Notes: generated from the letters alone by a model not told the origin. Shown: positions 32,618 through 41,962, counted from the stretch's first letter. The stretch is 64,000 nt of DNA from Burkholderiaceae bacterium (GCA_027493945.1 JAOSJU010000001.1:2480001-2544000); one strand, 5' to 3'. Translations and numbers: made by a program.

Positions 32618-33165
32618 TTCGAACCACTTTCCGGTCGGAGTCGCCGGTTTCTCCGGCGGACGGCGAGGAACCCGGCACCGGCCAGCACCACTGCTCCCGA
32701 GGCGCCCCAGACGAGGCGGGCGTTGCGCGACGCCGTCTCCGCCGTGCCCCGGGGCACTGTCGCGTCGCCGGGGATTTCGAGCGTCAGCGTCATCAGGTCG
32801 GCCGAGTCGTCGGTCTGCACGACGACCGTCAGCGGATGCGATCCAGGGCTCGCGAAACGGTCCGACGCGAACTGGTACACCCCCGCTTCGAGGCGATCCG
32901 CTCCGGCTTTCCAACCATCGCCCTGCACTTCGAGCCGCGCGCCGTCCACCGGTGCGTTCGTGGCGGCGTCGTCGAGATACAGGGTCAGGCCGTCGGGACC
33001 GCCGACGGCAAGCAGCGCGAACGTTTCGGTGGCCGTGGCCGCGCGCGGGGCGCGGCTCACATCGGCCGGGGCCGCTTCGGCCGGCGCACCATGGTCCTCA
33101 CCCTCGTGGGCCATGGCGGGCAGCGCCAACGCAAGCGCGATCAGGAACGAGGCACGTGTGTTCAT
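32614..33165 (-). CDS. Periplasmic/membrane protein in the RND efflux operon, function unknown
   Basis: A 183-residue exported protein starting with a signal peptide (ALPAMA) and the same HEGEDHG motif as the adaptor. A beta-rich domain (LTLYLDDAATNAPVDGARLEV, LEAGVYQFASDRF) and one C-terminal transmembrane helix (about residues 150-170) with a basic tail follow. It overlaps both neighbours by four bases, so it is an integral part of the operon. The HEG/HGE histidines suggest metal binding at the periplasmic face. Comparable genes sit between outer-membrane and adaptor genes in other proteobacterial HME operons. Confidence 0.75.
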   Translation of the reverse strand: MNTRASFLIALALALPAMAHEGEDHGAPAEAAPADVSRAPRAATATETFALLAVGGPDGLTLYLDDAATNAPVDGARLEVQGDGWKAGADRLEAGVYQFASDRFASPGSHPLTVVVQTDDSADLMTLTLEIPGDATVPRGTAETASRNARLVWGASGAVVLAGAGFLAVRRRNRRLRPESGSK

Positions 33166-34370
33166 GGCAGTACTCCCAGCGCCTGGCGAAGCTGCGACCT
33201 GGCTTCGTCGCGGGCGGTGTGCTGGCGCAGGTCGAGCGCCTCTGCGTCGAGCGCCGCCGCGCGAACCCGCAGCAGCGTGGTGAGGTCGGCCTCGCCGAGG
33301 GCGAATGCCTTCTCGATCAGTTGCAGGTTGTCGGCCGTCAGTTCGCGGCGTCGCCGCGCTGCATCGAGTTGCCGATCTGCTGCTTCGAGCGCGGCCCGCG
33401 CGCGGTCGGCTTCGCCCGCGACCTCCGCGCGTGCGAACGCCAGTTCGGCGTCGGCGCGCGATGCTGCCGCGATCGCTTCGGCCGTCCGTTGCCTCAGTTG
33501 CGGGCCGGCGGAGAACGGGATCGTCACCCGCAGCCCGATGGCACTGGCGAACGGTTCGGCAGCCGCGCCGCGATCGCGCTCGACGCGCACGGCCACCGTG
33601 GGTGCCTCACGGGTCGACCGGGTGGCCATCCGCAGCGCAGCGCGAGCGACCTCCGCGGTCGCGGCCGCCGCGAGCACCCGGGGGTGGCGATCGAGCGCCG
33701 GGTTCGCAGGGAGCGCCGATTCGGCCGCGAGCACCGCGGGCGCCGCCGACCCGGTCAGGGCGCGCAGGCGAGCCTCCGCGCCGAGCAGGGCAGTCAGCGC
33801 GTCGATCGCTCCGCTCTCGGCGGCCGGGCGCTCGTTGCGCGCGAGATTCGCGTCGGTCCGGGCCAGTTCTCCGGTGGCGAAACGGCGCAGCACATCGGAT
33901 TCCAGCGCCTCGGCGCTGGCGGCGCGCCGGAGCGCCTGCTCGCGCGCGTTGCGCGCCGCCGCGAGCGCCCACCATCGTGCTCGAACCTCGCCGGCCAGCG
34001 ACAGGCGACGCGCGGCACGTTGCGTCTCGACTTCGTCGATCGCGCTGCGTGCGTGCGCCTGCCCGGCGGCCTGCTGGCCGGGAAGCCACATCGGCACACC
34101 GATCTCCGCCTCCCACTTCTGCGCGCCGTGGTTCCGGTTCATCCGGTCGCTCAGGACGCCGACCGACGCGGCGGCGGGGCCCGGCGTCGCGGCCGAGGCG
34201 GCGTCGGCCCGCGCGGACGCTTCGGCGCCTCGGGCATCCAGGGTCGCGGCGATCGGGTCGCGGAACCATGCCTGCTCGACGGCGTTTGCGAGCGTCTGCG
34301 CCCGGGCGCCGAACGCGGCGAGCCAGATTGCGCATGCGATGTACAGGCCGGGTCGCCGTGTGATTCCCAT
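33162..34370 (-). CDS. Outer-membrane efflux channel of TolC/CusC family
   Basis: A 402-residue TolC-like protein with a signal peptide to ARAQ. Two long Ala/Glu/Arg-rich heptad-like regions (SLAGEVRARWWALAAARNAREQA and the repeat ADAELAFARAEVAGEADRARAAL) form the alpha-barrel of this family; the typical ending LLRVRAAALDAEALDLRQ is present. It is first in the efflux operon, preceded by a regulator box 48 bp upstream of its ATG. It provides the exit duct for the RND pump. Confidence 0.85.
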   Translation of the reverse strand: MGITRRPGLYIACAIWLAAFGARAQTLANAVEQAWFRDPIAATLDARGAEASARADAASAATPGPAAASVGVLSDRMNRNHGAQKWEAEIGVPMWLPGQQAAGQAHARSAIDEVETQRAARRLSLAGEVRARWWALAAARNAREQALRRAASAEALESDVLRRFATGELARTDANLARNERPAAESGAIDALTALLGAEARLRALTGSAAPAVLAAESALPANPALDRHPRVLAAAATAEVARAALRMATRSTREAPTVAVRVERDRGAAAEPFASAIGLRVTIPFSAGPQLRQRTAEAIAAASRADAELAFARAEVAGEADRARAALEAADRQLDAARRRRELTADNLQLIEKAFALGEADLTTLLRVRAAALDAEALDLRQHTARDEARSQLRQALGVLP

Positions 34371-34417
34371 GGCCGGCAAGATAGGGTCGCGACCCCGGCG
34401 CCGACATGACCTGTCGG

Positions 34418-34431
34418 TTACATCCTTGTCA
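34418..34431. promoter_or_regulatory. Copper-responsive regulator box upstream of the RND efflux operon
   Basis: Reading toward the operon (reverse strand) it is TGACA-AGGA-TGTAA. Beyond the core, the sequence after it (ending GGTCATGT on the reverse strand) matches the flank of the box at 24983, so similarity extends over nearly 30 bp between the two promoters. This argues for a shared regulator and similar promoter geometry. Confidence 0.6.
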
Positions 34432-34486
34432 TGATCGCCCGCGGCGCACTCGCCGGCGGACACCCAGGTCGCACCGACGTTGCCCG

Positions 34487-35934
34487 TCAGTCGGTTCGCG
34501 CCGCTTCGGATGCGGCGCTTGCGCGGCGATCGGCCGAGGCCGGACGGGGCAGGACGATTTCGAAGCACGTCCGGCCGTCGACCGAGGCGACGCCGATCCG
34601 CCCTCGATGGGCCTCCACGATCGTCTTCGTGATCGCGAGCCCGAGACCGGAGCCGTCGCCTTCCTTGGCGCGCGACGCATCGACTCGATAGAAGCGATCG
34701 AACAACCTCGGCAGATGTTCGGCAGCGATCGTCGGCCCCGGGTTCGCGACGCGCAGGCGAACCGAGCCATCGCCGCCGGTGTCGATCGACACCTGGATGT
34801 CGCCTCCGGGGGCGTGTGTCGAAGGGCGTTCGAGAGCAGGTTGCTCAGTGCGCGCCGCATCATCAGGCGGTCGCCCGCGACGATGCCCTCGCCCGAAAGC
34901 GAGAGCCCGACGCTGCGCTCCTCGGCCAGCGCCTCGTAGAAGGCGAACAACTCGCGGACCTCGAGCGACAAGTCGATTCGCCCCGTGTCGGGCACGAGCA
35001 GGCCGTGGTCGGCGTGCGCCAGGTACAGCATGTCGGTGATCGTGCGCGCGAGTCGCTCGTGCTCCCCGAGATTGGAGTAGAGAACCTCCCGGTACTCGTC
35101 GGCCGAGCGCACCCTCGATAGCGCGACCTGCGTCTCCGTCATCAGGTTGCTGATCGGCGTACGAAGCTCGTGCGCGAGATCCGACGAGAACTCGGACAGC
35201 CGACGAAACGAGTCTTCCAGGCGGGCGAGCATGTCGTTGAATGCGGCGGCGAGGTCGATGAGCTCGTCGGGGAGCGATTCCGCCCGCAGGCGGCTGCCGA
35301 GACGCGACGCCGAAACGCCCTTGGCCACGCGCGCCATCTCGCGCAGCGGCGCGAGGCCGCGCCGCGCCGCGAACCATCCGAACAGTGCCGCCAGCCCGGC
35401 CCCTGCAGCGATCGCAAGCCACAGCCGGGTGCGAAACTGCGCAATGAAGTCGCGATGATGGCTGACGTCCAGCACGACCGCGACGATTGTGCGCCCTTGA
35501 CCCTGCGCCCGGACATCGGCCGGTGCGACGATTCCCCGGAACACGCGCCCGGCGTGTTCGACGGTCCGCGCGACCGGCGTTGCAGAGGGCTGGTTTGCGG
35601 CTGCCGATTCGATCAGTGCCGCGCCGATGCCCGCGTCGCCGTAAGCGAACAGAGGAGGCGTTCCGGGCACCGAAACGATCACCGACAGGCCGCGGTGGCC
35701 GACCAGCGCGTCGGCCAGCTCGTTTCGCATCGGCGCGAGGTCGCCGTTGCCGGGGGCCTTCTCGATCACGTGACGGACGAGCTGGAGCTTGCCGTCGAGC
35801 TCGTCGCGATCGAGCATCTCGAAGTGCGTCGCGACGAGCGTGCCGACGATGTGGCCGAAAACGAGCAGCGCGAGGGTCGACGCGACCGAGAAGAGCAGCG
35901 TCAGGCGGGCGGTGATCGAGCGGGGCCGCATCAC
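34487..35934 (-). CDS. Heavy-metal sensor histidine kinase, CusS-like (frameshifted)
   Basis: A kinase of about 482 residues. TM1 at residues 10-35, a periplasmic sensor domain to about 168, TM2 at 170-190, HAMP to about 240, and the phospho-acceptor His255 in [15 protein letters not shown]. The ATP-binding domain is [12 protein letters not shown], then after one missing base near 34815 [35 protein letters not shown] and a normal end. The start overlaps the regulator stop (ATGA). It would sense periplasmic Cu/Ag or another metal and phosphorylate the partner regulator. Confidence 0.87.
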
Positions 35935-36611
35935 GAAGCGTCGGGCGCCTCGAGGACGTAGCCCATGCCGCGCACGGTGCGGATCAGCTTGGGTTCGAAG
36001 TCGTCGTCGATCTTCGCGCGCAGGCGCCGGACTGCGACCTCGACGACGTTGGTGTCGCTGTCGAAGTTCATGTCCCAGACCTGCGAGGCGATCAGCGACC
36101 GCGGCAGGATCTCGCCGTGCCGGCGCAGCAGCAGTTCGAGCAGCGCGAACTCCTTGGCGGTCAGGTCGATGCGGCGGCCGTCGCGCGCCGCGCGGCGCCG
36201 GATCAGGTCGAGCTCGAGGTTCGCGACGCGCAGATGGTTCGATTCCCGCGTCTTGCCGCGCCGCAACAACGTCCGGACGCGCGCGAGCAGTTCGGAGAAC
36301 GCGAACGGCTTCACGAGATAGTCGTCCGCGCCGTCCTCGAGCCCCTTGACCCGGTCCTCGACCTGGTCGCGCGCGGTGAGGAACAGGACGGGTACCTGCT
36401 TGCCGGCCGCGCGAATCCCGCGCAGCACCTGCCAGCCGTCGAGGCCGGGAAGCATCACGTCGAGCACCACGAGATCGTAGTCGTCGTGCAGTGCGGCGTG
36501 CCGCCCCTCCAGGCCGTCGCGCACGAGATCGGCGACGAAGCCGGCCTCCGAGAGGCCCTGCCTGAGGTAGTCGCCGGTCTTGCGCTCGTCCTCGACGATG
36601 AGAATCTTCAT
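35931..36611 (-). CDS. Heavy-metal response regulator, CusR/CopR-like (OmpR family)
   Basis: A 226-residue regulator: receiver domain with Asp51 in [13 protein letters not shown] and K in [13 protein letters not shown], then an OmpR-type winged helix ([45 protein letters not shown]). It is co-transcribed with the kinase. Three similar 5-4-5 boxes lie before the ATPase gene, the efflux operon and this divergent promoter, making this the probable factor that binds them and controls its own synthesis. Confidence 0.92.
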   Translation of the reverse strand: MKILIVEDERKTGDYLRQGLSEAGFVADLVRDGLEGRHAALHDDYDLVVLDVMLPGLDGWQVLRGIRAAGKQVPVLFLTARDQVEDRVKGLEDGADDYLVKPFAFSELLARVRTLLRRGKTRESNHLRVANLELDLIRRRAARDGRRIDLTAKEFALLELLLRRHGEILPRSLIASQVWDMNFDSDTNVVEVAVRRLRAKIDDDFEPKLIRTVRGMGYVLEAPDAS

Positions 36612-36678
36612 CGCCCCTTCCCGATTCGGGTCTGTCGTGCCGCCATTTTGCCCGTCTGCCAGCGCCGAGTGCCGTGGA

Positions 36679-36692
36679 TTACCGAGATGTAA
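36679..36692. promoter_or_regulatory. Copper-responsive regulator box between cusR-like gene and Met-rich protein gene
   Basis: TTACC-GAGA-TGTAA followed by CGTTGCGGTAAG, which matches the ATGTAA-N6-GGT pattern of the other two boxes. It lies in the 174-bp divergent region, 68 bp before the response-regulator start and 94 bp before the Met-rich protein start, so it may control both directions. Confidence 0.5.
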
Positions 36693-36785
36693 CGTTGCGG
36701 TAAGTCCGCCGTCGGAAGCGAAGGGAATAATTCCCGACGTGACCATGGGCTGGCTTTCGGGCCGCTCCGAACCTGGGAGACTGCA

Positions 36786-37394
36786 ATGAAGCGTGCGCTT
36801 GTCAGATCGATCGTGCCGACCTTGATGCTGATATCGGGGGTTGCGCTTGCCCAACCGGCCGCGGCGCCCATGCAGCCGCCTGCCGCCGGTCCGGGGATGA
36901 TGAGATCGGGCGGACCGATGATGGGAGGGCCCGGTGCAGGACCGCGCGGGGGCTATGGTCCGGGGCAGGGCATGGGCAGCGCCATGATGGGCGGCTGTGG
37001 CTACGGACAGGCGATGGGCCCCGGCATGATGGGCGGCGGCATGATGGGCGGTGGCATGATGGGGATGGCGGGCCCGGCTCTCGCCGTACTCGGGCTCGAC
37101 GATGCCCAGCGCAAGGAGGTCGTGAAGATCGGCGACGAACTTCGCAGGAAGCGTTGGGCCGTCGCCGGCCAGATGCAGGACGAAATGGCGAAGATCCGCG
37201 ACGCCGCCTGGTCCGGCAAGCGCGACCGCGCGGCAATCCTGGCCGCGCACAAGCGCATGTCCGAACTGGGGCAGCAGCAGCTCGAGAACTCGCTCGACGC
37301 GGCGGACCAGGTCGACAAGGTGCTGACTCCCGAACAGAGGGAGCAACTCGGGCGCATGGGCCCATGGTGGATGATGGGCGGGCCCCAGCAGTGA
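36786..37394 (+). CDS. Met/Gly-rich periplasmic metal-binding protein, CpxP/Spy-like C-terminus
   Basis: A 202-residue exported protein. After the signal peptide (VALAQ) a region of about 70 residues is dominated by Met-Met-Gly-Gly repeats ([29 protein letters not shown]) well suited to bind Cu(I) or Ag(I). The C-terminal 100 residues are helical with [19 protein letters not shown] and [13 protein letters not shown], the LTxxQ-like signature of Spy/CpxP periplasmic chaperones. It is divergent from the two-component genes and preceded by their box; probably a periplasmic copper buffer. Confidence 0.82.
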   Translation: MKRALVRSIVPTLMLISGVALAQPAAAPMQPPAAGPGMMRSGGPMMGGPGAGPRGGYGPGQGMGSAMMGGCGYGQAMGPGMMGGGMMGGGMMGMAGPALAVLGLDDAQRKEVVKIGDELRRKRWAVAGQMQDEMAKIRDAAWSGKRDRAAILAAHKRMSELGQQQLENSLDAADQVDKVLTPEQREQLGRMGPWWMMGGPQQ

Positions 37395-37473
37395 GGTCAT
37401 CGTCGTCGCAGCGCGGCGCGCAAGTGCTCGTACGCAGCGTGCCGCGCCGGTCTGATCGGGTCTGGAGGTTTCG

Positions 37474-37728
37474 ATGATGTGGGGCGGATACGATGGCTGG
37501 GGCTCGGGATGGGGCCTCGGGATGATCCACGGGGTGCTCTGGTGGGTGCTCGTCGTCCTCGGCATCGTCGTGCTCGCACGCATGCTCGGGCGTGGATCTT
37601 CGAGCGCACCGATGCCGATGCAACAGGGTGCCCCACCCGAGACCGCGCTCGATATCCTGAAGAAGCGCTATGCGAACGGCGAGATCGGCAAGGCCGAATT
37701 CGAGGAGAAGAAGCGTGATCTTTCCTGA
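37474..37728 (+). CDS. SHOCT-domain small membrane protein
   Basis: An 84-residue protein: a Trp/Gly-rich N-terminus, one transmembrane helix ([20 protein letters not shown]) and a C-terminal SHOCT motif, [26 protein letters not shown]. Such proteins are frequent companions of copper-resistance genes; the function is unknown. It overlaps the next gene by 14 bases. Confidence 0.82.
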   Translation: MMWGGYDGWGSGWGLGMIHGVLWWVLVVLGIVVLARMLGRGSSSAPMPMQQGAPPETALDILKKRYANGEIGKAEFEEKKRDLS

Positions 37729-38191
37729 TGGCGGGATGCGGCGCCGCGCCCTCGTGCTCGGCGTCCTGGCTGCCGGTCTTCCGCGCTGGGCGGGCGCGCA
37801 GCGCGCGCAGGCTCCGTTGATCGAGGTCTGGAAGAGCCCGACCTGCGGCTGCTGCAAGGACTGGATCGCGCATGTCCAGGACAACGGCTTCAGGGTCAAG
37901 GCGAACGACACCGGCAACGCCGCCGCACGGACACGCCTCGGCATTGCCGAGCGTTTCGGCTCCTGCCATACGGCGGTGGTCGGCGGCTATGCCATCGAAG
38001 GCCACGTGCCTGCGGCCGACATCCGTCGGCTGCTCGCCGAACGGCCGAAGGCGATCGGGCTCGCGGTGCCCGGCATGCCGATCGGTTCGCCCGGGATGGA
38101 CGGACCGGAGTACCGCGGGCGCAAGGACGCCTACGACGTGTTGCTGCTCCAGGCGGGCGGCACGGCGGCGGTCTATCGCCGCTACGGCTGA
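37715..38191 (+). CDS. DUF411 metal-binding periplasmic protein
   Basis: A 158-residue DUF411 protein with an N-terminal export signal (RRRALVLGVLAAGLPRWAGAQ). The family motif WKSPTCGCCKDWIAH has a thioredoxin-like placement of cysteines; later GSCHTAVVGGYAIEGHVPA and GLAVPGMPIGSPGM complete the conserved core. Proteins of this family bind copper in other bacteria. GAGGAG seven bases upstream favours GTG 37715 over ATG 37736, although the latter gives a cleaner signal peptide. Confidence 0.85.
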   Translation: MIFPDGGMRRRALVLGVLAAGLPRWAGAQRAQAPLIEVWKSPTCGCCKDWIAHVQDNGFRVKANDTGNAAARTRLGIAERFGSCHTAVVGGYAIEGHVPAADIRRLLAERPKAIGLAVPGMPIGSPGMDGPEYRGRKDAYDVLLLQAGGTAAVYRRYG

Positions 38192-38260
38192 ACCGCGCCG
38201 CGCTTCGTGCCTGCACTGCAAGGCCGCGGTGCGATTGCCCGCGGCCGGCGTTGGCGCACG

Positions 38261-38290
38261 TTGACTTCCGGGCAAGAGGACGGCTAGACT
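38261..38290 (+). promoter_or_regulatory. Sigma-70-type promoter of the tetR gene
   Basis: TTGACT at 38261-38266 and TAGACT at 38285-38290 with an 18-base spacer. The -10 element abuts the palindromic operator that follows, so repressor binding would block transcription initiation. Confidence 0.6.
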
Positions 38291-38310
38291 AGAACGAGCG
38301 TTCGTTCTAG
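38289..38310. promoter_or_regulatory. 22-bp palindromic TetR operator
   Basis: Perfect nine-base arms (CTAGAACGA and TCGTTCTAG) around four central bases, directly between the -10 element and the tetR start at 38319. Its position and symmetry make autoregulation by the adjacent TetR protein very likely. Confidence 0.8.
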
Positions 38311-38318
38311 AGGTCTGC

Positions 38319-38909
38319 ATGGGAACCGAAAGACGCAAGCCGGCACCGCGCCAGGCACGGGACGAGGTGCTCGCCGCGGCCATGACGCTGTTCGTCGAGC
38401 GCGGCTACTTCGGCACTTCGGTGCACGACATCGTCGAGGTATCGAACGTGAGCATCGGGTCGATTTACCACCACTTCGGCGACAAGGCGGGCATTGCGCG
38501 TACGCTCTTTGCAGAGCAGACCGCGCGGATGGACGCGCTGATCGCAGGCATCGCCGCCCGCAAGCGGGGCGCGGCTGAGCGCTGCCGGGCCATCGTTGCC
38601 GCACTGTTCGAACTGACCGAACACGACCCGGTCGCGATGGCGTTCATGCTGCACGTCAAGCACCGCGAATTCATTCCCGACGAGAAGCCGGTGTGCTCGT
38701 CGAAGCCCTTCGAATCCATGCGGCGGATCGTCCTCGAGGGCATCGCCCGAGGCGAGATCCGGCCGATCGACGTCATGGTGGCCTCGACCTGCCTGTTCGG
38801 CGGCGCGCTGCGAATGATCACGGCGCGGCTCGACGGCGTCCTGCCCAGGCCCCTGCCCGAGTACCTGGACGAAGTCTGGGACAGCTCCTGGCGCGCGGTG
38901 GCGGCCTGA
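38319..38909 (+). CDS. TetR family transcriptional regulator
   Basis: A 196-residue repressor. The HTH spans residues 12-60 (AAAMTLFVERGYFGTSVHDIVE and VSIGSIYHHFGDKAGIARTLF); the C-terminal ligand domain contains two cysteines (CSSKP, TCLFGG). A palindromic operator overlaps its own promoter. The DsrE and TusA genes follow on the same strand after 55 bp, so it probably controls sulfur-carrier genes too; the inducer is unknown. Confidence 0.9.
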   Translation: MGTERRKPAPRQARDEVLAAAMTLFVERGYFGTSVHDIVEVSNVSIGSIYHHFGDKAGIARTLFAEQTARMDALIAGIAARKRGAAERCRAIVAALFELTEHDPVAMAFMLHVKHREFIPDEKPVCSSKPFESMRRIVLEGIARGEIRPIDVMVASTCLFGGALRMITARLDGVLPRPLPEYLDEVWDSSWRAVAA

Positions 38910-38964
38910 GAACCGGTTCCGCGATCGTTCGCCACGGCGAACACTACTACCGAAGGGGAAGCAG

Positions 38965-39381
38965 ATGAAGAGCATGGCCATCGTCGTCCGCGACGACGCG
39001 TACGACAAGATCCTCACGCCGCTGGCGTTCGCCTACCTCGCGGCCGCCGAAGGCACGCAGGTCGACATGCTGTTCGTGAACTGGGCCGTGAAGGCACTCA
39101 CGAAGGAGGGCGCCGAATCGCTGAAGGTGGACGGCCGCCACGCGGAACACGACGCCTGGGTTCGCGAGCGCGTGGCCAAGGCCGGGTTGCCACCGGACGT
39201 CTACGAGATCATCAAGGCCCTGAAGGGCACCGGCAACGTGAACTTCTACGCCTGCAGCCCGGCCGGTGCGATCTTCGGCGTCGACGAGAAGAACCTCGTG
39301 CCCGAGGCCGAGGGCATCGTCGGCGCCTCGTGGTTCCTGAACGAGAAAGCGGCGAAGGCCGAGCACTACCAGTACTTCTGA
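38965..39381 (+). CDS. DsrE-family sulfur carrier/peroxiredoxin-like protein
   Basis: A 138-residue DsrE/DsrF-fold protein with KSMAIVVRDDAYDKILTPLAFAYLAAAEG at the start and the cysteine-bearing loop NVNFYACSPAGAIFG that carries the persulfide in this family. It lies 15 bp before a TusA gene. The pair resembles DsrE-TusA sulfur-trafficking modules of sulfur oxidizers, but without dsr or hdr genes nearby, so oxidative sulfur metabolism is not shown. Confidence 0.85.
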   Translation: MKSMAIVVRDDAYDKILTPLAFAYLAAAEGTQVDMLFVNWAVKALTKEGAESLKVDGRHAEHDAWVRERVAKAGLPPDVYEIIKALKGTGNVNFYACSPAGAIFGVDEKNLVPEAEGIVGASWFLNEKAAKAEHYQYF

Positions 39382-39396
39382 CGAAGGAGCTACCCG

Positions 39397-39636
39397 ATGG
39401 CCGACGAGATGAAGGCGACGACGACGCTGGACACATCCGGCAAGTGCTGTCCGATGCCGATGGTCGAGACAACGAAGGCGATCAAGGCGCTCGCCCCCGG
39501 CGAGATCCCCGAGATCGTCGCGACCGACATCGGGACGCGCCGCGACATTCCGTCATGGTGCGAGCGCTCGGGCAACACGCTGCTGTCGGTGACCGAGCAG
39601 GACAAGGTCCTGCGCTATTACGTGCGCAAGGCCTGA
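39397..39636 (+). CDS. tusA: TusA-family sulfur carrier protein
   Basis: A 79-residue SirA/TusA-like protein. The CPxP-type motif is GKCCPMPMVET with the persulfide cysteine at residue 18; the rest follows the two-helix, four-strand fold (AIKALAPGEIPEIVATDIG, DIPSWCERSGN). GAAGGAG precedes the ATG. It would accept sulfane sulfur from a rhodanese or DsrE partner. Confidence 0.88.
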   Translation: MADEMKATTTLDTSGKCCPMPMVETTKAIKALAPGEIPEIVATDIGTRRDIPSWCERSGNTLLSVTEQDKVLRYYVRKA

Positions 39637-39684
39637 GGATCGGCATCGGTCGCCGCCGCTCCGTCGTCGGCGGTCGGGCCGCGC

Positions 39685-39690
39685 TACAAT
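39685..39690 (+). promoter_or_regulatory. -10 element of the tRNA-Arg promoter
   Basis: TACAAT ten bases before the mature tRNA 5' end at 39700, within otherwise GC-rich DNA and followed by a GCGCGC discriminator. A -35 element is not clear. Confidence 0.5.
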
Positions 39691-39699
39691 GCGCGCTCC

Positions 39700-39775
39700 G
39701 CGCCCGTAGCTCAACGGATAGAGTACTGCCCTCCGAAGGCAGGGGTTGCAGGTTCGATTCCTGCCGGGCGCGCCA
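39700..39775 (+). tRNA. tRNA-Arg (anticodon CCG)
   Basis: A 76-nt cloverleaf: acceptor GCGCCCG pairs with CGGGCGC, the D-arm is AGCTCAACGGATAGAGT, the anticodon stem CTGCC/GGCAG encloses loop CTCCGAA with anticodon CCG (reads CGG), the T-arm has GGTTCGATTCC, and CCA is encoded. No integrase or attachment-site duplication is seen next to it. Confidence 0.97.
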
Positions 39776-39799
39776 TCGCAGCGAGATCGGACGGGCCTC

Positions 39800-40027
39800 A
39801 TGATGGATGTGCAACTGGCATCCACGATCACGTGCCCCCGGTGCGGATATCGAAGCACCGAGGCGATGCCGACCGATGCCTGCCAGTGGTTCTACGAGTG
39901 CCGGGGCTGCCACGCGCTGCTGCGCCCCGAGCCGGGCGACTGCTGCGTGTTCTGCTCGTATGGCACCGTGCCCTGTCCGCCGGTCCAGGCGGCGGGAGAT
40001 ACGCCGTCGTGTTGCGACCCGGATTGA
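39800..40027 (+). CDS. Small zinc-ribbon-like protein with GDCCVFCSYG motif
   Basis: A 75-residue cysteine-rich protein: CPRCGY and CRGCH form a probable zinc site, followed by the highly characteristic GDCCVFCSYGTVPCPPVQ. Homologues with this motif are widespread in Proteobacteria, often near metal-resistance genes, without known function. It starts 25 bp after the tRNA and is probably transcribed with it. Confidence 0.75.
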   Translation: MMDVQLASTITCPRCGYRSTEAMPTDACQWFYECRGCHALLRPEPGDCCVFCSYGTVPCPPVQAAGDTPSCCDPD

Positions 40028-40191
40028 TCCTTCGGTCACCGCGGTTCGCCGCGGAGTCTCCTGGCGTTTCCCCGGCCGCGTAATCGCCGGGCACGACCAT
40101 CGACAACTTCGCTGGTGGCTGTCGCAGGCGAAGTCCGCGAGAAGCTCGGGGCGGTTGTCGACGCGGTGTGAGCCTGTGAATGAATCCGGCG

Positions 40192-40746
40192 CTATGGCGT
40201 CGGCGGATGGGCCTCGAATTCCACGATCAGCGGCTCGCGCCCGCAGGAGCGCACGAAGGCCACCAGTTCGCCGGGCGCCAGCCCCAGGCTCTCGGTCTGC
40301 CGCAGCGGGTGGAAGTTCAACTGGGCATCCCCCATCAGCGAGGCATCGATCACCACTGTCACCACGGCCGCCTCGTCCTGCAGCAGGCCCAGCGGCGTGA
40401 GCGTGCCCGGCTGCACGCCCAGCAAAGCCTGCATGCGTTCGCCGGCCACGAAGCTCAGGTGTCCCTTGCCGCCTATCAGGGCCGAGACGGCCTTCAGGTT
40501 CAGTGCGCGGTCCTCGTGGATCGCCAGCAGGAAATGCCGGTCCTTGCGGTCCTTGAGCAGCAGGTTCTTGGTGAACGTGCCGCTCATGCGTCCGCGCAGC
40601 GCCTTGCCTTCCTCGACAGTCGCGTGCGCGGGGTACGGCACTACCTTCGCGTCGATGCCCAGCGCCTCGAAGCGCTCGAACAGGCGCCGGTATGCGGCTT
40701 CATCGGCGGCCGCCTGCGGCGTCGTCTCCATGGTCTTCTCCACCAT
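40192..40746 (-). CDS. Prolyl-tRNA editing-like deacylase (ProX/YbaK superfamily)
   Basis: A 184-residue YbaK/ProRS-editing domain protein that would hydrolyse misacylated tRNA such as Ala-tRNA(Pro). Landmarks are KVVPYPAHATVEEGKALRG, GTFTKNLLLKDRKDRHFLLAI with the catalytic lysine, LSFVAGERMQALLGVQPGTLTPLGL and the final FHPLRQTESLGLAPGEL, which matches the ProX/PrdX group. The start overlaps the MFS stop (ATGA). Confidence 0.88.
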   Translation of the reverse strand: MVEKTMETTPQAAADEAAYRRLFERFEALGIDAKVVPYPAHATVEEGKALRGRMSGTFTKNLLLKDRKDRHFLLAIHEDRALNLKAVSALIGGKGHLSFVAGERMQALLGVQPGTLTPLGLLQDEAAVVTVVIDASLMGDAQLNFHPLRQTESLGLAPGELVAFVRSCGREPLIVEFEAHPPTP

Positions 40747-41928
40747 CACGCTCTCGCCTTTGCGGTGTCCGATCGCTGACGCGCACCCAACCACACCAAC
40801 GACAGCGCCGCCAGTGCAAGCCAGGGAACGAGCACCAGGTTCATCGTCTCCCACCCCAGCGCTTCGAGCATCCCGCCCGCGGCGAACGAGCCGGCGAGCC
40901 CGATGACGAAGATCGTCATGTCGTTGATCGCCTGCGCGCGGGCCCTCTCGTTGGGTGTGTACGCGGTGGTGAGCAGCGTCGTGCCGCCGATGTACAGGAA
41001 GTTCCAGCCGATGCCGAGCAGGACCAGCGCGCTGGCGAACGAGCTGAACCCGGTTCCGGTGAGCGTCATGGCGATGTGGCCCGCGAAGAGCACGACTCCG
41101 GTCTGCATGATGCGCAGCACGCCGAAGCGGGCGATCAGCGAGCCGGTGAAGAACGACGGCGCGAACATGCCCAGCACGTGAAGCTGGATGACCGTGGCCG
41201 CGGTGCCCAGTTCGTGGTGATGGTGAAGCATCGCGATCGGCGTGGCGGTCATCGCGAGGATCATGATGCCGTAGCCGGTCGCGGCGCCGAACAGCGCGAC
41301 GAGGTAGGTCGGCTGCGCGACCATCTGCCGCCATGGTCGCGCCTGCCCTCGTGCGGTTTCGGCTTCGATCGCCGGCGGGATGCGCAGAGCGAGCAGGACG
41401 CCGGCCGCCATCAGCGATACGACGGCCGGGATCAGGAACGAGCCGAGATATTCGGGCTGCATCATGGGGCCGCCCAGCCGACCGAGCAACGGGCCGGCCA
41501 GCGCGGCTACCACGCCGCCCGCCATCACGAGCGAGATCGCGCGCGGGCGGTAGGCGTCGTCGGCCACTTCGCTGGCCGCGAAACGGTAGAACTGCGCGAA
41601 CGCCCGGTAGCTGCCGACGAGAAAGGTGCCGAAGGCGAGCAGCGGCAGCGAAGCGACGAAGACGCCGAGCGCCGACACGAGCCCGCCGACCACACCGAGC
41701 AATGCGCCGAACACGAATCCGGCGCGCCGGCCGACGCGGGCCATCCACATCGACGCCGGAAACATCATCGCGGCGGTTCCGACGAACATCGTCGCGATGG
41801 GCAAGGTGGCCCATCGCGGGGCGCTTGCGATCTGCGCGCCGGCCAGGCCGCCGATCGTCATGACCAGCACCGAGACGGTCTGGAACAGCGCCCGGCCGAT
41901 CGCCGGGGATCAGCACCTGGCGATGCAT
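40746..41928 (-). CDS. MFS transporter (frameshifted near the N-terminus)
   Basis: A 12-helix major facilitator of about 393 residues. From ATG 41928 it reads MHRQVLIP, then an extra base near 41906 hides IGRALFQTVSVLVMTIGGLAG, after which the frame is intact to TGA 40746-40748. The segment MWMARVGRRAGFVFGA is the MFS loop 2-3 motif. HHHHELGTAATVIQLHVLGMF and TPNERARAQAINDM are typical of YbjJ/YfcJ-like putative permeases. Substrate unknown. It is transcribed with the deacylase gene. Confidence 0.83.
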
Positions 41929-41962
41929 GAGCGTCTTCGTCCTCCCTGCGGGCATCGTGGAA

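Noticed and set aside
37025..37070. Repeated ATGATGGGCGG units as a regulatory repeat
   Set aside because: They are codons of the Met-Met-Gly-Gly repeat in the periplasmic metal-binding protein.
39700..39775. tRNA-Arg as an integration site of a mobile island
   Set aside because: No integrase gene, no duplicated 3' tRNA end and no change of gene style directly downstream were seen.
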